Of a DNA stretch of 64,000 nucleotides, positions 1 to 8,595 are shown in pieces. The notes under the pieces were generated by a model that did no database searches, was not told where the DNA came from, and saw only the letters and a list, made by a program, of their open reading frames with translations. Each line of letters begins with the position of its first letter. The stretch's first letter is position 1. The translations under genes and the position numbers were made by a program. The stretch is taken from NCBI RefSeq assembly GCF_003323735.1, contig NZ_QOIM01000018.1:1-64000 (forward strand), given 5' to 3'. Source of the DNA: Streptomyces reniochalinae (lineage in GTDB: Bacteria > Actinomycetota > Actinomycetes > Streptomycetales > Streptomycetaceae).

Positions 1-780
1 GCCCAGGCGGTCGCGCTCGTCGCCGAACAGCTGCCCGAGGGCGCGCGCGTGCTCGCCGTCGGCGCCGAGGGGCTGCGGGTCGCCCTTCGAGAGCGCGGCC
101 TGACCGTCGTCGAGTCGGCCGACGACGAGCCCGCCGCCGTGGCGCAGGGCTACGGCGGGCCCGGCATGGAGTGGGGGCGGCTGGTGGAGGCCGCGCTGGC
201 GGTGCAGCGCGGCGTGCCGTGGTTCGCCTCCAACACCGATCTGACCATTCCCAGCGGGCGCGGCATCGCCCCGGGCAACGGCTCGGCCGTGGAGGTCGTA
301 CGGCTCGCCACCCGCTGGATGCGGCGCCCGCCCGAGCCGCAGGTCGCGGGCAAGCCGCTGCCCCCGATGCACCGGGAGTCCATCATCCGTACCGGGGCGA
401 AGCGGCCCCTGGTCGTCGGCGACCGGCTCGACACCGACATCGAGGGGGCACACGCGGGGCGCGTGGACTCGCTGCTCGTCCTCACCGGCGTCACCGACGC
501 GGGAGCGCTGCTGGCCGCGGGGCCCGTGCACCGCCCCACCTACGTGGCCCGCGATCTGCGCGGCCTGCTGGAGCCGCATCCTGCGGTGAGCGGTGCCGCC
601 GGCGCGGGCTTCACCTGCGGCGGCTGGACGGCGCGCGCGGAGGCGAGCCGGTTGCGGCTGGAGGGCGAGGGCGGTCCGGCGGACGGGCTGCGGGCCCTGT
701 GCGCGGCCGCCTGGTCGGCGGCGGGCGAGGCGCCGTGCCGGCTCGACGCGGAGGAGCCCCTGGCCCGGCTGGGGCTGTGA
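1..780 (+). CDS. HAD-superfamily hydrolase, C-terminal part (5' end outside window)
   Basis: The reading frame is open from base 1 and ends at TGA 778-780, so about 259 residues are visible and the start lies upstream. The late HAD motif is clear around residue 140 (VVGDRLDTDIEGA), the pair of acidic residues that holds Mg2+, and before it lies a cap region with SNTDLTIPSGRGIAPGNG, typical of NagD/type-IIA HAD phosphatases. The nucleophile DxD motif would be in the missing N-terminus. The substrate cannot be told; NagD-like proteins act on sugar or nucleotide phosphates. It converges on the siderophore-interacting protein gene, with a hairpin between them. Family is confident, substrate unknown. 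Confidence 0.85.
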   Translation, partial: AQAVALVAEQLPEGARVLAVGAEGLRVALRERGLTVVESADDEPAAVAQGYGGPGMEWGRLVEAALAVQRGVPWFASNTDLTIPSGRGIAPGNGSAVEVVRLATRWMRRPPEPQVAGKPLPPMHRESIIRTGAKRPLVVGDRLDTDIEGAHAGRVDSLLVLTGVTDAGALLAAGPVHRPTYVARDLRGLLEPHPAVSGAAGAGFTCGGWTARAEASRLRLEGEGGPADGLRALCAAAWSAAGEAPCRLDAEEPLARLGL

Positions 781-796
781 GCCGCACGGGGCGGGA

Positions 797-820
797 GGGG
801 CCGCGAAGGGCCGCGGCCCC
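797..820. terminator. bidirectional hairpin between convergent genes
   Basis: GGGGCCGCG (797-805) pairs perfectly with CGCGGCCCC (812-820) around a 6-nt loop. It sits between the stop codons of two convergent genes. There is no T-tract, as is usual in Streptomyces. Confidence 0.55.
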
Positions 821-832
821 CGTGGGGGAGGA

Positions 833-1720
833 TCAGGCGGCGGTGGTCGCCAGCGCCTCGGCCACCAGCTGCTCCTCCGTCGCACCGAGCCGCCAGTAGC
901 CGGTGAACTTGACGGCCCTGCGGTCGAATCCGCGCTCGCGCACCAGGTGGCGCCGCAGCGTCTTGACGGTGCCTGACTCGCCCGCGAGCCAGGCGTACGG
1001 CGTCCCGCCGGGCAGCCGCGCGGAGCGGACCGACTCCACCATGCGCTCCGTCCGCGGCGCGCCGGGCGCCTCGTCGCGCACCAGCCAGGTGATCCGCGCG
1101 TCGGAGACGGTCGGCAGGTCCTGGACGTCATGGAGGTGCGGCACCTCGGCGAACACCCGCACGGGCATGCCGGCCGGCAGCCACTCCAGGATGGCGCCGA
1201 GGGCGGGCAGCGCCGTCTCGTCGCCGCTCAGCAGCACCCAGTCGGTGCCGGCGGGCGGGCGGAAGTCGACGCCGCCGTTGTCCTCGACGACGGGGCCGAG
1301 CAGCGTGACCCGGTCACCGGGGGCGGCGCGCAGCGCCCAGCGGGAGGCGGGGCCGCTCTCGCCGTGCAGCGCGAAGTCGACGTCGAGCTCGTCGGCGGCA
1401 CCGTACTCGCTGCCTCGCCGCAGGGCCCGCACCGTGTAGCTGCGCATGATGCCGCGGATGTTCTCGTCCATCGCGCGCCAGGCCGGGAACCAGGACTCTC
1501 CCGCCTCGGTGGGCACCACCGGCGCGGTCTGGCCCGGCTGGGGCAGGAACAGTTTGAAGCGCTGGTCACGCCCGCCGGAGGCGAAGCAGTCAAGACCCTC
1601 GCCGCCGAAGGTGACCCGCAGCATGGTCGGGCCCAGCGCTCGGGTCCGTACGACGTGCAGGTCGAAGAACTGGAACGGTGCGGCGGCGGGCGCGGGCCGC
1701 GCCTGGGAGACCTGGCTCAT
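833..1720 (-). CDS. siderophore-interacting protein (FAD-dependent ferric reductase)
   Basis: A 295-residue cytoplasmic flavoprotein of the SIP/ViuB family, which reduces ferric siderophores to release Fe2+. The N-terminal FAD-binding barrel includes RSYTVRALRR (the RxYT flavin motif) and a C-terminal NAD(P)H-binding half with DWVLLSGDETALPALGAIL. The ATG at 1720 is chosen because GGGAGGAG lies just upstream, the family starts here, and the longer open frame gives a non-family N-terminus. It follows the siderophore lipoprotein gene on the same strand with a 115-bp gap, and both probably answer to the iron box at 2956-2974. Role is inferred from family and neighbours. Confidence 0.9.
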   Translation of the reverse strand: MSQVSQARPAPAAAPFQFFDLHVVRTRALGPTMLRVTFGGEGLDCFASGGRDQRFKLFLPQPGQTAPVVPTEAGESWFPAWRAMDENIRGIMRSYTVRALRRGSEYGAADELDVDFALHGESGPASRWALRAAPGDRVTLLGPVVEDNGGVDFRPPAGTDWVLLSGDETALPALGAILEWLPAGMPVRVFAEVPHLHDVQDLPTVSDARITWLVRDEAPGAPRTERMVESVRSARLPGGTPYAWLAGESGTVKTLRRHLVRERGFDRRAVKFTGYWRLGATEEQLVAEALATTAA

Positions 1721-1835
1721 CGTCTCTGCTCCTCCCGTGAGGGTGTGCGGGCCGAAGGGCGTGCGGGCGGCCTGCCCGCCGCCGTTCAGCGGTGTGGCGG
1801 CGGCCCCGTTCCGTCGCGGGGCCTCCGGCGGCCGG

Positions 1836-2870
1836 TCAGCGGAGCTTCTTGGCCTTCTCGATCGCCTCTGCGAGGTCCTCCAGCAGCGGCGCGGCACCCG
1901 CGTAGGAGAAGCGGGGCTCGGCCGCCCACTGTGCGACCTGTCCGGCCTTGACGGCGGGAAGGTCGTTCCAGGACGGCTTCGACGTGAGCGCCTTGGGCTG
2001 GAGGGACTGGGTGCGGTTGTCCAGGATGATCAGGTCGGCGTCGTACTTGTCGGCGTTCTCCCAGCTCAGCTCCTCGAAGAAGCCCTGCTTGTTGAGCTTC
2101 TTGGGGGTGACGAGGTCGACGCCGAGCTCCTTGAAGTACGTCAGGTCGGAGTTGGCGGCCGGGTGCGAGACGTAGAACAGGTCGGCGGCGCCGGCGGCCG
2201 CCATCACGCGGATGCCGCTCTTGGCGGCCTTGCGCAGCCGCTCGGCGGCCTTCTCGAAGCGGGTCTTGGCCTCCGCGTTGGACTTCGACTTCAAATCCGC
2301 GCCGAGCGACTCGGCGAGCTTGCCGAACTGCCGGATGACCTCGACCATCGACACGTGCGCCGCGTTCATGGCCACCTGCGGCGCCAGCTTGAAGATCTTG
2401 TCCTTGCTCTCGGCGGGGACGTAGAAGAACTCGCCCTTGACGTACATGTTGCTGATCAGCAGCTCGGGGCGGGTCTTGGCGTACTTCTCCAGGTCGAACT
2501 CGCCGAAGGCGTTGCCGATGATCGACAGTTTGGAGATGTCCATGTCGCCCGCGAGGACGTCGGGCTCGCCGTTCTTCTGTTTGGTCGGCCCGAAGACGCC
2601 GACGACCTTGTCCCGGACGCCGAAGTCCCACAGCGCGGCCGCCGTGCCGACGTAGGCCACGATGCGCTCGGGAACCGCGTCGAGGCTGACCTTCTTGCCC
2701 CGGCCGTCGGTGAAGGTCCAGCCGTCGCCCTTCGAGCCGCCGCCCGAACCCGAACCCGAGCCCGACCCCTCGCCGCCGCAGGCGGCCAGCAGTGCCCCGA
2801 GACCGGTGACGCCACCCGCGGCCAGCAGGCCGCGGCGCGAAAGGTGGGGGAGGGAGGAGGAGCTGGGCAT
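1836..2870 (-). CDS. iron-siderophore ABC transporter substrate-binding lipoprotein
   Basis: A 344-residue periplasmic-binding-protein-type lipoprotein (FhuD/FepB family). The N-terminus reads LSRRGLLAAGGVTG then LLAACGG: a twin-arginine motif followed by a lipobox, so export by Tat and lipidation at Cys is likely. A Gly/Ser linker precedes the mature domain, and the ERIVAYVGTAAALWDFGV segment is typical of the N-lobe. ATG 2870 is preceded by GGAAGAAGG. It is divergent from the matching permease/ATPase operon and shares the iron box with it, so it should deliver the ferric siderophore to that transporter. The siderophore itself cannot be named. Confidence 0.92.
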   Translation of the reverse strand: MPSSSSLPHLSRRGLLAAGGVTGLGALLAACGGEGSGSGSGSGGGSKGDGWTFTDGRGKKVSLDAVPERIVAYVGTAAALWDFGVRDKVVGVFGPTKQKNGEPDVLAGDMDISKLSIIGNAFGEFDLEKYAKTRPELLISNMYVKGEFFYVPAESKDKIFKLAPQVAMNAAHVSMVEVIRQFGKLAESLGADLKSKSNAEAKTRFEKAAERLRKAAKSGIRVMAAAGAADLFYVSHPAANSDLTYFKELGVDLVTPKKLNKQGFFEELSWENADKYDADLIILDNRTQSLQPKALTSKPSWNDLPAVKAGQVAQWAAEPRFSYAGAAPLLEDLAEAIEKAKKLR

Positions 2871-2955
2871 CGTCACGGGCCTTCTTCCACGTTGCTGAGG
2901 ACACACCGCGGGCATGCCGCGGTGCGTGACTGCGGGGCGGCCATGGGACCGCGTT

Positions 2956-2974
2956 CGCAGTTAGGCTAACCTAA
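2956..2974. promoter_or_regulatory. iron box (DmdR/IdeR-type operator)
   Basis: The 19-bp window ends in TTAGGCTAACCTAA and matches the actinobacterial iron-box consensus TTAGGTTAGGCTAACCTAA at 15 of 19 positions; the mismatches are all in the left half. It lies between the divergent siderophore lipoprotein (start 2870) and permease (start 3038) genes, so one Fe2+-bound DmdR/IdeR repressor could control both. No regulator gene is in the window. Confidence 0.85.
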
Positions 2975-3037
2975 CCAAAGTCGTTGTTGTCCAGTGGCCG
3001 GGCGGTCCCCTCTCCTGGCCCCGACCGGAGCGCGTAC

Positions 3038-4114
3038 GTGACTCTCACCAAGTCCCCGAAGGTTCGCGGGGGTTCGGCGGCCGGTCAGCCGCCGGACGCC
3101 GAACCGGATCGGCCCGAGCGCGCACGGGCGCCCCTCGCGCGCGCCGCCGGACTGCTGGCTTCGCTGCTTCTCCTGCTGGCCGTCCTGCTGCTCAGCCTCG
3201 CCTTCGGCGCCCGCCCGCTCTCCCTGGGCGAGGCCTGGTCGGGGCTGGTCGACAGCGGCTCGGCGAGCTGGACCGTCGTCCACGAGATGCGGCTGCCCCG
3301 CACCCTCCTCGGCCTGCTGGCCGGTATCGCGCTCGGCCTGGCGGGCGGCGTGATGCAGGCGCTCACCCGCAACCCCCTGGCCGACCCCGGGCTGCTGGGC
3401 ATCAACGCGGGCGCCGCCGCGGCCGTCGTCACCGCGATCTCCTTCTTCGGGGTCGCCGGCTACACCGGCTACATCGGGTTCGCCTTCCTGGGGGCGGCCG
3501 CCGTCTCCGTGCTCGTCTACGCCGTCGGCGGCGGCCGGGGCGCCACCCCGGCCCGGCTCGCGCTCGCGGGTACGGCGCTCAACGCCGCGCTGGTCTCCTA
3601 CGTGAGCGCCGTCCAGCTCATGGACACCGCCTCGCTGGACCGGATGCGGTTCTGGCAGGTCGGCTCGCTGGCCCGCGCCCAGGACGCGACGGTCACCTCG
3701 GCGCTGCCCTTCATCGCCGTCGGCGCCGTCGTCGCCCTGGCGCTGGCCCGGCCGCTCAACGCGCTCGCCCTCGGCGACGACGCGGCCCGCGCCCTCGGCT
3801 CCCGGCCCAACCGCACCCGTGTCGCCGCCATCGTGGCCATCACCCTGCTGTGCGGAGCGGCCACCGCCGCGTGCGGGCCCATCGTGTTCGTGGGGCTGAT
3901 GGTGCCGCACATGGTGCGCGCGCTGACCGGACCCGACCAGCGCTGGATGCTGCCGTACTGCGCCGTACTGTCCCCTGTGCTGCTGCTGGCCGCCGACATC
4001 CTCGGGCGCGTGCTGGGACGGCCCAGCGAACTCCAGGTCGGCATCGTGACCGTCGTGCTGGGCGGCCCCTTCTTCCTCTACTTCGTGCGCAGGCGGAGGG
4101 TGGCACAGGCATGA
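3038..4114 (+). CDS. FecCD-family iron-siderophore ABC permease 1
   Basis: An integral membrane permease of the FecCD/BtuC family, about 358 residues with roughly ten hydrophobic segments. Family signatures seen are ARPLSLGEAW, MRLPRTLLGLLAG and GGVMQALTRNPLADPGLLG, which forms the cytoplasmic loop that contacts the ATPase. I chose GTG 3038 because CGGAG lies 7 nt upstream; TTG codons at 2984 and 2987 would add 18 residues but have no ribosome site. The gene overlaps the next permease by 4 nt (ATGA), showing translational coupling. The two permeases should form a heterodimeric channel. Confidence 0.92.
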   Translation: MTLTKSPKVRGGSAAGQPPDAEPDRPERARAPLARAAGLLASLLLLLAVLLLSLAFGARPLSLGEAWSGLVDSGSASWTVVHEMRLPRTLLGLLAGIALGLAGGVMQALTRNPLADPGLLGINAGAAAAVVTAISFFGVAGYTGYIGFAFLGAAAVSVLVYAVGGGRGATPARLALAGTALNAALVSYVSAVQLMDTASLDRMRFWQVGSLARAQDATVTSALPFIAVGAVVALALARPLNALALGDDAARALGSRPNRTRVAAIVAITLLCGAATAACGPIVFVGLMVPHMVRALTGPDQRWMLPYCAVLSPVLLLAADILGRVLGRPSELQVGIVTVVLGGPFFLYFVRRRRVAQA

Positions 4115-5142
4115 GCGTCATACGCACCCCCGGCGGCCTGTCCGTCAGCTACCGGCCGCGCGCGCTGCTCGTCGGCGCGGGCTGCGTGGTGCTCGCGGTG
4201 GTCGCCGCCGTCCTGGCGATCGGCAGCGGCGAGTACCCGATGGCGCCGGACGAGGTGGTCCGCACCCTGATCGGCCAGGGCGACCCGGCGGACGCCTTCA
4301 TCGTCAACGAGCTGCGGCTGCCGCGTACCGTCACCGCGCTGCTCGTCGGCGCGGGTCTCGGCCTGTGCGGAGCCGTCTTCCAGGCCGTCGTGCGCAACCC
4401 GCTCGGCAGCCCCGACATCCTCGGCTTCACCACCGGGGCGTCCGCCGGGGCGCTGGTGGTCATCGTGCTGGCGGGTGGCGGCAGCGCGTTCCTCGCGGGC
4501 GGCGCCGTCGTCGGTGCGCTGGTCACCGGCGTACTGATCTACGCCCTCGCCTGGAAGGGCGGGCTGCACGGCTTCCGGCTGGTCCTCGTCGGCGTCGGCA
4601 TGACCGCCATCCTGACCGGCGTCAACAGCTACCTGATCACCCGCGCCGACATCACCGACGCCTCGCGCGCGGTGCTGTGGATGACCGGCACCCTGGACGG
4701 GCGCGGCTGGGACGACGTACTGCCGCTCGCCATCGGCATGGCGGTCCTCGTCCCGGTGGTACTGCTCGGCTGCGCGCGAGCGCTGCGGATGATGGAGATG
4801 GGCGACGACGCCGCCGCCGCGCTCGGTGTCCGCGTCGAGCGCACCCGGCTCGCGCTGCTGGGCGCCGCGGTCCTGCTGGTGGCGCTCTCGGCCGCGGCGG
4901 CAGGCCCCGTCGCCTTCGTCGCCCTGGTGGCCCCGCAGGTCGTCCGGCGGCTCACCAAGTCGCCAGGACCCAACCTGCTGCCCTCGCTGTGCATGGGCGC
5001 GGCTTTGCTGATCTGCGCCGACCTGGTCGCGCAGCGCGCCTTCGGCGGCCATCAGCTGCCGGTCGGCGTGGTCACCGGCGTGGTGGGAGGCGGCTACCTG
5101 GTGTGGCTGCTGGCCACCGAACGCAAGGCGGGACGGATATGA
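4111..5142 (+). CDS. FecCD-family iron-siderophore ABC permease 2
   Basis: A 343-residue second FecCD permease. It repeats the family signature of its partner: ELRLPRTVTALLVGAGLG, then GAVFQAVVRNPLGSPDILGFTTGASAGA, and a late GPVAFVALVAPQVVRRL segment. The start ATG 4111 overlaps the preceding stop. The following ATPase gene begins inside the end of this one (ATGA at 5139-5142). The pair plus ATPase plus lipoprotein make a complete importer. It differs enough from the first permease to be a heterodimer partner and not a recent duplicate. Confidence 0.92.
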   Translation: MSVIRTPGGLSVSYRPRALLVGAGCVVLAVVAAVLAIGSGEYPMAPDEVVRTLIGQGDPADAFIVNELRLPRTVTALLVGAGLGLCGAVFQAVVRNPLGSPDILGFTTGASAGALVVIVLAGGGSAFLAGGAVVGALVTGVLIYALAWKGGLHGFRLVLVGVGMTAILTGVNSYLITRADITDASRAVLWMTGTLDGRGWDDVLPLAIGMAVLVPVVLLGCARALRMMEMGDDAAAALGVRVERTRLALLGAAVLLVALSAAAAGPVAFVALVAPQVVRRLTKSPGPNLLPSLCMGAALLICADLVAQRAFGGHQLPVGVVTGVVGGGYLVWLLATERKAGRI

Positions 5143-6080
5143 GCGGCCGCACCGGCGCGAACGGTCTCCCGGGCGCGCGCGGCCGTACGGACACCGACGC
5201 ACGAACGGACACGACGGAGGCGGGCACGGTAATGACGACCGCGACAGACGCGAAGGACCGGGTCGCAGGCGACGGCGCCGCGCAGCAGGACACCACGGCT
5301 GCCCGGCTCACGGGCCGGAACCTCACCCTCGCCTACGACCAGCGCACCATAGCCAGCGAACTGGACGTGGCGGTGCCCCACCAGTCCTTCACGGTGGTCG
5401 TCGGCCCCAACGCCTGCGGCAAGTCCACGCTGCTGCGGGCCCTCTCCCGGATGCTCAAGCCCACCAGGGGACAGGTGCTGCTGGACGGCGAGGACATCGC
5501 CGGCATGCAGGCCAAGGCGCTCGCCCGCACCCTCGGCCTGCTGCCCCAGTCCTCCATCGCGCCCGACGGCATCACCGTCAGCGACCTGGTCGCCCGCGGC
5601 CGCTACCCGCACCAGGGACTGCTGCGCCAGTGGTCGCGGGACGACGAGAGCGTGGTCGCCGAGTCGATGGCGGCCACCGGCGTCGACGACCTCGGCGACC
5701 GCTTCGTGGACGAGCTGTCCGGCGGCCAGCGGCAGCGCGTGTGGATCGCCATGGCCCTCGCTCAGCAGACGCCCCTGCTCCTGCTGGACGAGCCCACCAC
5801 CTACCTGGACATCGCCCACCAGATCGAGATTCTCGACCTGTGCGCCCGGCTGCACGAGGAGGAGGGGCGCACGCTGGTCGCCGTGCTGCACGACCTCAAC
5901 CACGCGGCCCGCTACGCCACCCACCTGATCGCGATGCGCGACGGCCGGATCGTCGCCCGGGGCGAGCCGCGCGAGGTCGTCACCGCGGAGCTGGTCGAGG
6001 AGGTCTTCGGCATGCCGTGCCGGGTCATCGACGACCCGGAGACCGGCACCCCGCTGGTGGTGCCCGCCGCGCGGCGCTGA
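5139..6080 (+). CDS. iron-siderophore ABC transporter ATP-binding protein
   Basis: The ATPase of the importer, 313 residues if read from ATG 5139. It has Walker A GPNACGKST, Q-loop LLPQSS, signature LSGGQRQR, Walker B LLLLDEP and the H-loop VLHDLNHAARYA. The FepC-like DxNxAxxYAxHxxxxxxG pattern is a siderophore-transporter trait. ATG 5139 is coupled to the permease stop; a second in-frame ATG at 5232 has GGAGG 11 nt upstream and would remove a 31-residue low-complexity leader, so the true start is uncertain. It ends the operon. Confidence 0.92.
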   Translation: MSGRTGANGLPGARGRTDTDARTDTTEAGTVMTTATDAKDRVAGDGAAQQDTTAARLTGRNLTLAYDQRTIASELDVAVPHQSFTVVVGPNACGKSTLLRALSRMLKPTRGQVLLDGEDIAGMQAKALARTLGLLPQSSIAPDGITVSDLVARGRYPHQGLLRQWSRDDESVVAESMAATGVDDLGDRFVDELSGGQRQRVWIAMALAQQTPLLLLDEPTTYLDIAHQIEILDLCARLHEEEGRTLVAVLHDLNHAARYATHLIAMRDGRIVARGEPREVVTAELVEEVFGMPCRVIDDPETGTPLVVPAARR

Positions 6081-6169
6081 GACCGCCGCCCGGAGTCCGG
6101 TACGAGGGATTCCGGGTGCCGCGGATCGCGGTCGCCCCCGATGTCGGACCCGGGAGGTAGCGTCGGGGC

Positions 6170-6736
6170 ATGAGCGAGTTCGCGCAGGAGGCCGGGCCCC
6201 GGCACGCCCCCGACCAGCACCGGTTCGAGGACGGCAGCGAGCGGCACCGCCCGCCGGAGCGCCGCGGAGCGTACGAAGCGTCCGAGCCGCGGGAGGCCGC
6301 TCCCGCGGCCGGGCCCGCTGCCCCCTCCGCCGCCGCTGCCGGCGCCGGGCCCGACGCTGGAGAGGACCCCGCGGACCCGGAAACCGCCGCCGCGGCCGGT
6401 GCGGCGCAAACGGGAACCCCGGAGGCCGGTGCGGGAACGTCCGACGAGCCGACGGCCGGTGCGGGTGCGGCCGCCTCCGAGTACCCTTCCGAAGGGCCGG
6501 AGACCGGCTCCGGCGACCCGGAGGCCGACCCCGGCGCGGCGGAGGACGACGGTCCTCGGCCGCTGGGCGTTCCCCGGCGCCCCACCGGGTACGGCCCCGT
6601 CGACGGGCGGATGAAGCGGCTGGAGGACGCCGACCACCTCGCCGTCTCCGGCCACCAGGGGGTGTACGAAGATGTCCACCGTGGCCTGCGGGAGACGCTG
6701 GCCGCGCTGGACCGCCCCCACACCCCCCGGAGCTGA
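6170..6736 (+). CDS. acidic Ala/Gly/Pro-rich protein before tlyA, unknown function
   Basis: 188 residues. The first about 135 are low-complexity and acidic (runs of Ala, Glu, Gly, Pro, Asp), likely disordered. The last 45 are more ordered: PTGYGPVDGRMKRLEDAD, then VYEDVHRGLRETLAALD, probably a short helical module. It ends 3 nt before the GTG of tlyA, so the two are in one transcript. No signal peptide or membrane segment is seen. I do not recognise a named domain. The C-terminal part looks like the conserved, functional portion. Confidence 0.75.
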   Translation: MSEFAQEAGPRHAPDQHRFEDGSERHRPPERRGAYEASEPREAAPAAGPAAPSAAAAGAGPDAGEDPADPETAAAAGAAQTGTPEAGAGTSDEPTAGAGAAASEYPSEGPETGSGDPEADPGAAEDDGPRPLGVPRRPTGYGPVDGRMKRLEDADHLAVSGHQGVYEDVHRGLRETLAALDRPHTPRS

Positions 6737-6739
6737 CCC

Positions 6740-7546
6740 GTGGCACGACGCCGACTCGACGCGGAGCTGGTGCGCCGAAACCTCGCTCGTTCGCGGGAGC
6801 ACGCCGGCCAGTTGATCGCCGCCGGCCGTGTCACGGTCGGCGGCAACGTCGCGGCCAAACCGGCCACCCAGGTCGAGACCAGCGCCGCCCTGGTCGTGCG
6901 GGAGGACGCGAGCGACCCGGACTACGTCTCCCGGGGCGGCCACAAGCTCGCAGGCGCCCTGGAGGCGTTCGTCCCCCGCGGGCTGCGGGTGGAGGGCCGC
7001 AGGGCGCTGGACGCGGGCGCCTCCACCGGCGGTTTCACCGACGTGCTGCTGCGCGCCGGCGCCGGCCACGTGGTCGCCGTGGACGTCGGCTACGGGCAGT
7101 TGGCCTGGTCCTTGCGCAGCGACCCGCGGGTCACCGTCAAGGACCGCACCAATGTCCGGGAGCTGACGCTCCGGGACCTCGACGAGAAGCCCGCGGAACT
7201 CGTGGTGGGGGATCTGTCGTTCATCCCCCTGGGGCTGGTGCTGCCCGCGCTCGTCCGCTGCGCCGTGCCGGAAGCCGATCTCGTGCTCATGGTGAAACCG
7301 CAGTTCGAAGTGGGCAGGGAAAGGCTGGGCAGCGGCGGTGTCGTCCGCAGCCCGTCGCTGCGTGCCGAGGCGGTCCGAACGGTCGCCGGGCACGCGGCCG
7401 CCCTGGGTCTGGGCGCGCTGGGTGTCACCTGGAGCCCGCTGCCGGGGCCCTCGGGAAACGTCGAATACTTTCTGTGGCTGCGCGCCGGGGCCGACGACCT
7501 CGACCCGGCCGAAGTCGAGCGAGCGGTGGCGGAGGGGCCCAAGTGA
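6740..7546 (+). CDS. tlyA: TlyA-family rRNA 2'-O-methyltransferase
   Basis: 268 residues. An N-terminal S4 RNA-binding domain (residues 1-60, ARRRLDAELVRRNLARSREHA, then AGRVTVGG) is followed by an FtsJ-like methyltransferase domain with the SAM motif LDAGASTGGFTDVLL near residue 90 and VVAVDVGYGQL. TlyA methylates 16S and 23S rRNA ribose in mycobacteria and affects capreomycin sensitivity; the old name hemolysin A is historical. The K-D-K-type catalytic residues include the Lys in VMVKPQFEVG. It overlaps the NAD kinase gene by GTGA, a pairing conserved in actinobacteria. Confidence 0.92.
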   Translation: MARRRLDAELVRRNLARSREHAGQLIAAGRVTVGGNVAAKPATQVETSAALVVREDASDPDYVSRGGHKLAGALEAFVPRGLRVEGRRALDAGASTGGFTDVLLRAGAGHVVAVDVGYGQLAWSLRSDPRVTVKDRTNVRELTLRDLDEKPAELVVGDLSFIPLGLVLPALVRCAVPEADLVLMVKPQFEVGRERLGSGGVVRSPSLRAEAVRTVAGHAAALGLGALGVTWSPLPGPSGNVEYFLWLRAGADDLDPAEVERAVAEGPK

Positions 7547-8535
7547 CCGAGGACAGCCGAACGACGACGCCCTCCGGCAGCACCGGCGCGGGACCGGTGC
7601 CCCCCGCCGCGGCGGCCGACGACCGTACGGTCTTCCTTCTCGCCCACACCGGCAGACCGGCTGCCGTCCGCAGCGCCGAGCTGGTCGTCCAGGGGCTGTT
7701 GCGCTGCGGCATCGGCGTGCGGGTGCTGGACGACGAGGCCGCCGACCTGCCGCTGCCCGACTCGGTCGAGGCAGTCGCCGCCAAGCCCGGCGCCGCCGAG
7801 GGCTGCGAGCTGCTGGTGGTGCTCGGGGGCGACGGGACGCTGCTGCGCGGCGCCGAGTTCGCCCGCGCCTCCGGCGTGCCCATGCTCGGCGTCAACCTCG
7901 GCCGCGTCGGCTTCCTCGCCGAGGCCGAACGGGACGACCTCGACAAGGTCGTCGACCGCGTCGTCTCCCGCGCCTACGAGGTGGAGGAGCGGATGACCCT
8001 CGACGTCCTGGTACGCAACGGGGGCGTCACCGCGCAGGGCCGCAGCGGCGGGCACGTCGTGCACGCCGACTGGGCGCTCAACGAGGTCTCCGTCGAAAAG
8101 GCCGCACGGGAGCGGATGCTGGAGGTCGTCATCGAGGTCGACGGCCGCCCCGTCTCCAGCTTCGGCGGGGACGGCGTGGTGTGCGCCAGCCCCACCGGCT
8201 CCACCGCCTACGCCTTCTCCGCGGGTGGGCCCGTGGTGTGGCCCGAGGTGGAGGCGCTGCTGATGGTGCCCATCAGCGCCCACGCCCTGTTCGCCAAGCC
8301 GCTGGTGACCGCGCCGGATTCGGTGCTGGCCGTCGAGGTGCAGCCGCAGACGCCGCACGGAGTGCTGTGGGCCGATGGGCGCCGCAGCGTCGAACTGCCG
8401 CCCGGGGCGCGGGTGGAGGTGCGGCGCGGTGCCGTCCCGGTGCGGCTCGCGCGGCTGCACCACGCCTCGTTCACCGACCGCCTCGTCGCCAAGTTCGCCC
8501 TGCCCGTCACCGGCTGGCGAGGCGCCCCGCGCTGA
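7543..8535 (+). CDS. nadK: NAD kinase
   Basis: 330 residues, phosphorylating NAD+ to NADP+ with ATP or polyphosphate. The diagnostic GGDGTLLRGAEFA motif is near residue 96, followed by LGVNLGRVGFLAE, an ALNEVSVEK (NE) motif and CASPTGSTAYAFSAGGPVV. GTG 7543 overlaps the tlyA stop (GTGA), which fixes the start; the first 25 residues are a poorly conserved Thr/Pro/Ala leader. The enzyme is a cytosolic oligomer. It converges on the S41 protease gene with only 60 bp between them. Confidence 0.95.
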   Translation: MTEDSRTTTPSGSTGAGPVPPAAAADDRTVFLLAHTGRPAAVRSAELVVQGLLRCGIGVRVLDDEAADLPLPDSVEAVAAKPGAAEGCELLVVLGGDGTLLRGAEFARASGVPMLGVNLGRVGFLAEAERDDLDKVVDRVVSRAYEVEERMTLDVLVRNGGVTAQGRSGGHVVHADWALNEVSVEKAARERMLEVVIEVDGRPVSSFGGDGVVCASPTGSTAYAFSAGGPVVWPEVEALLMVPISAHALFAKPLVTAPDSVLAVEVQPQTPHGVLWADGRRSVELPPGARVEVRRGAVPVRLARLHHASFTDRLVAKFALPVTGWRGAPR

Positions 8536-8595
8536 CCGGCGGGGCCACCTTCGCCGACAGCGGCCAAGCGCGCCGTGGCTTCCGCCGGCCTCCTG

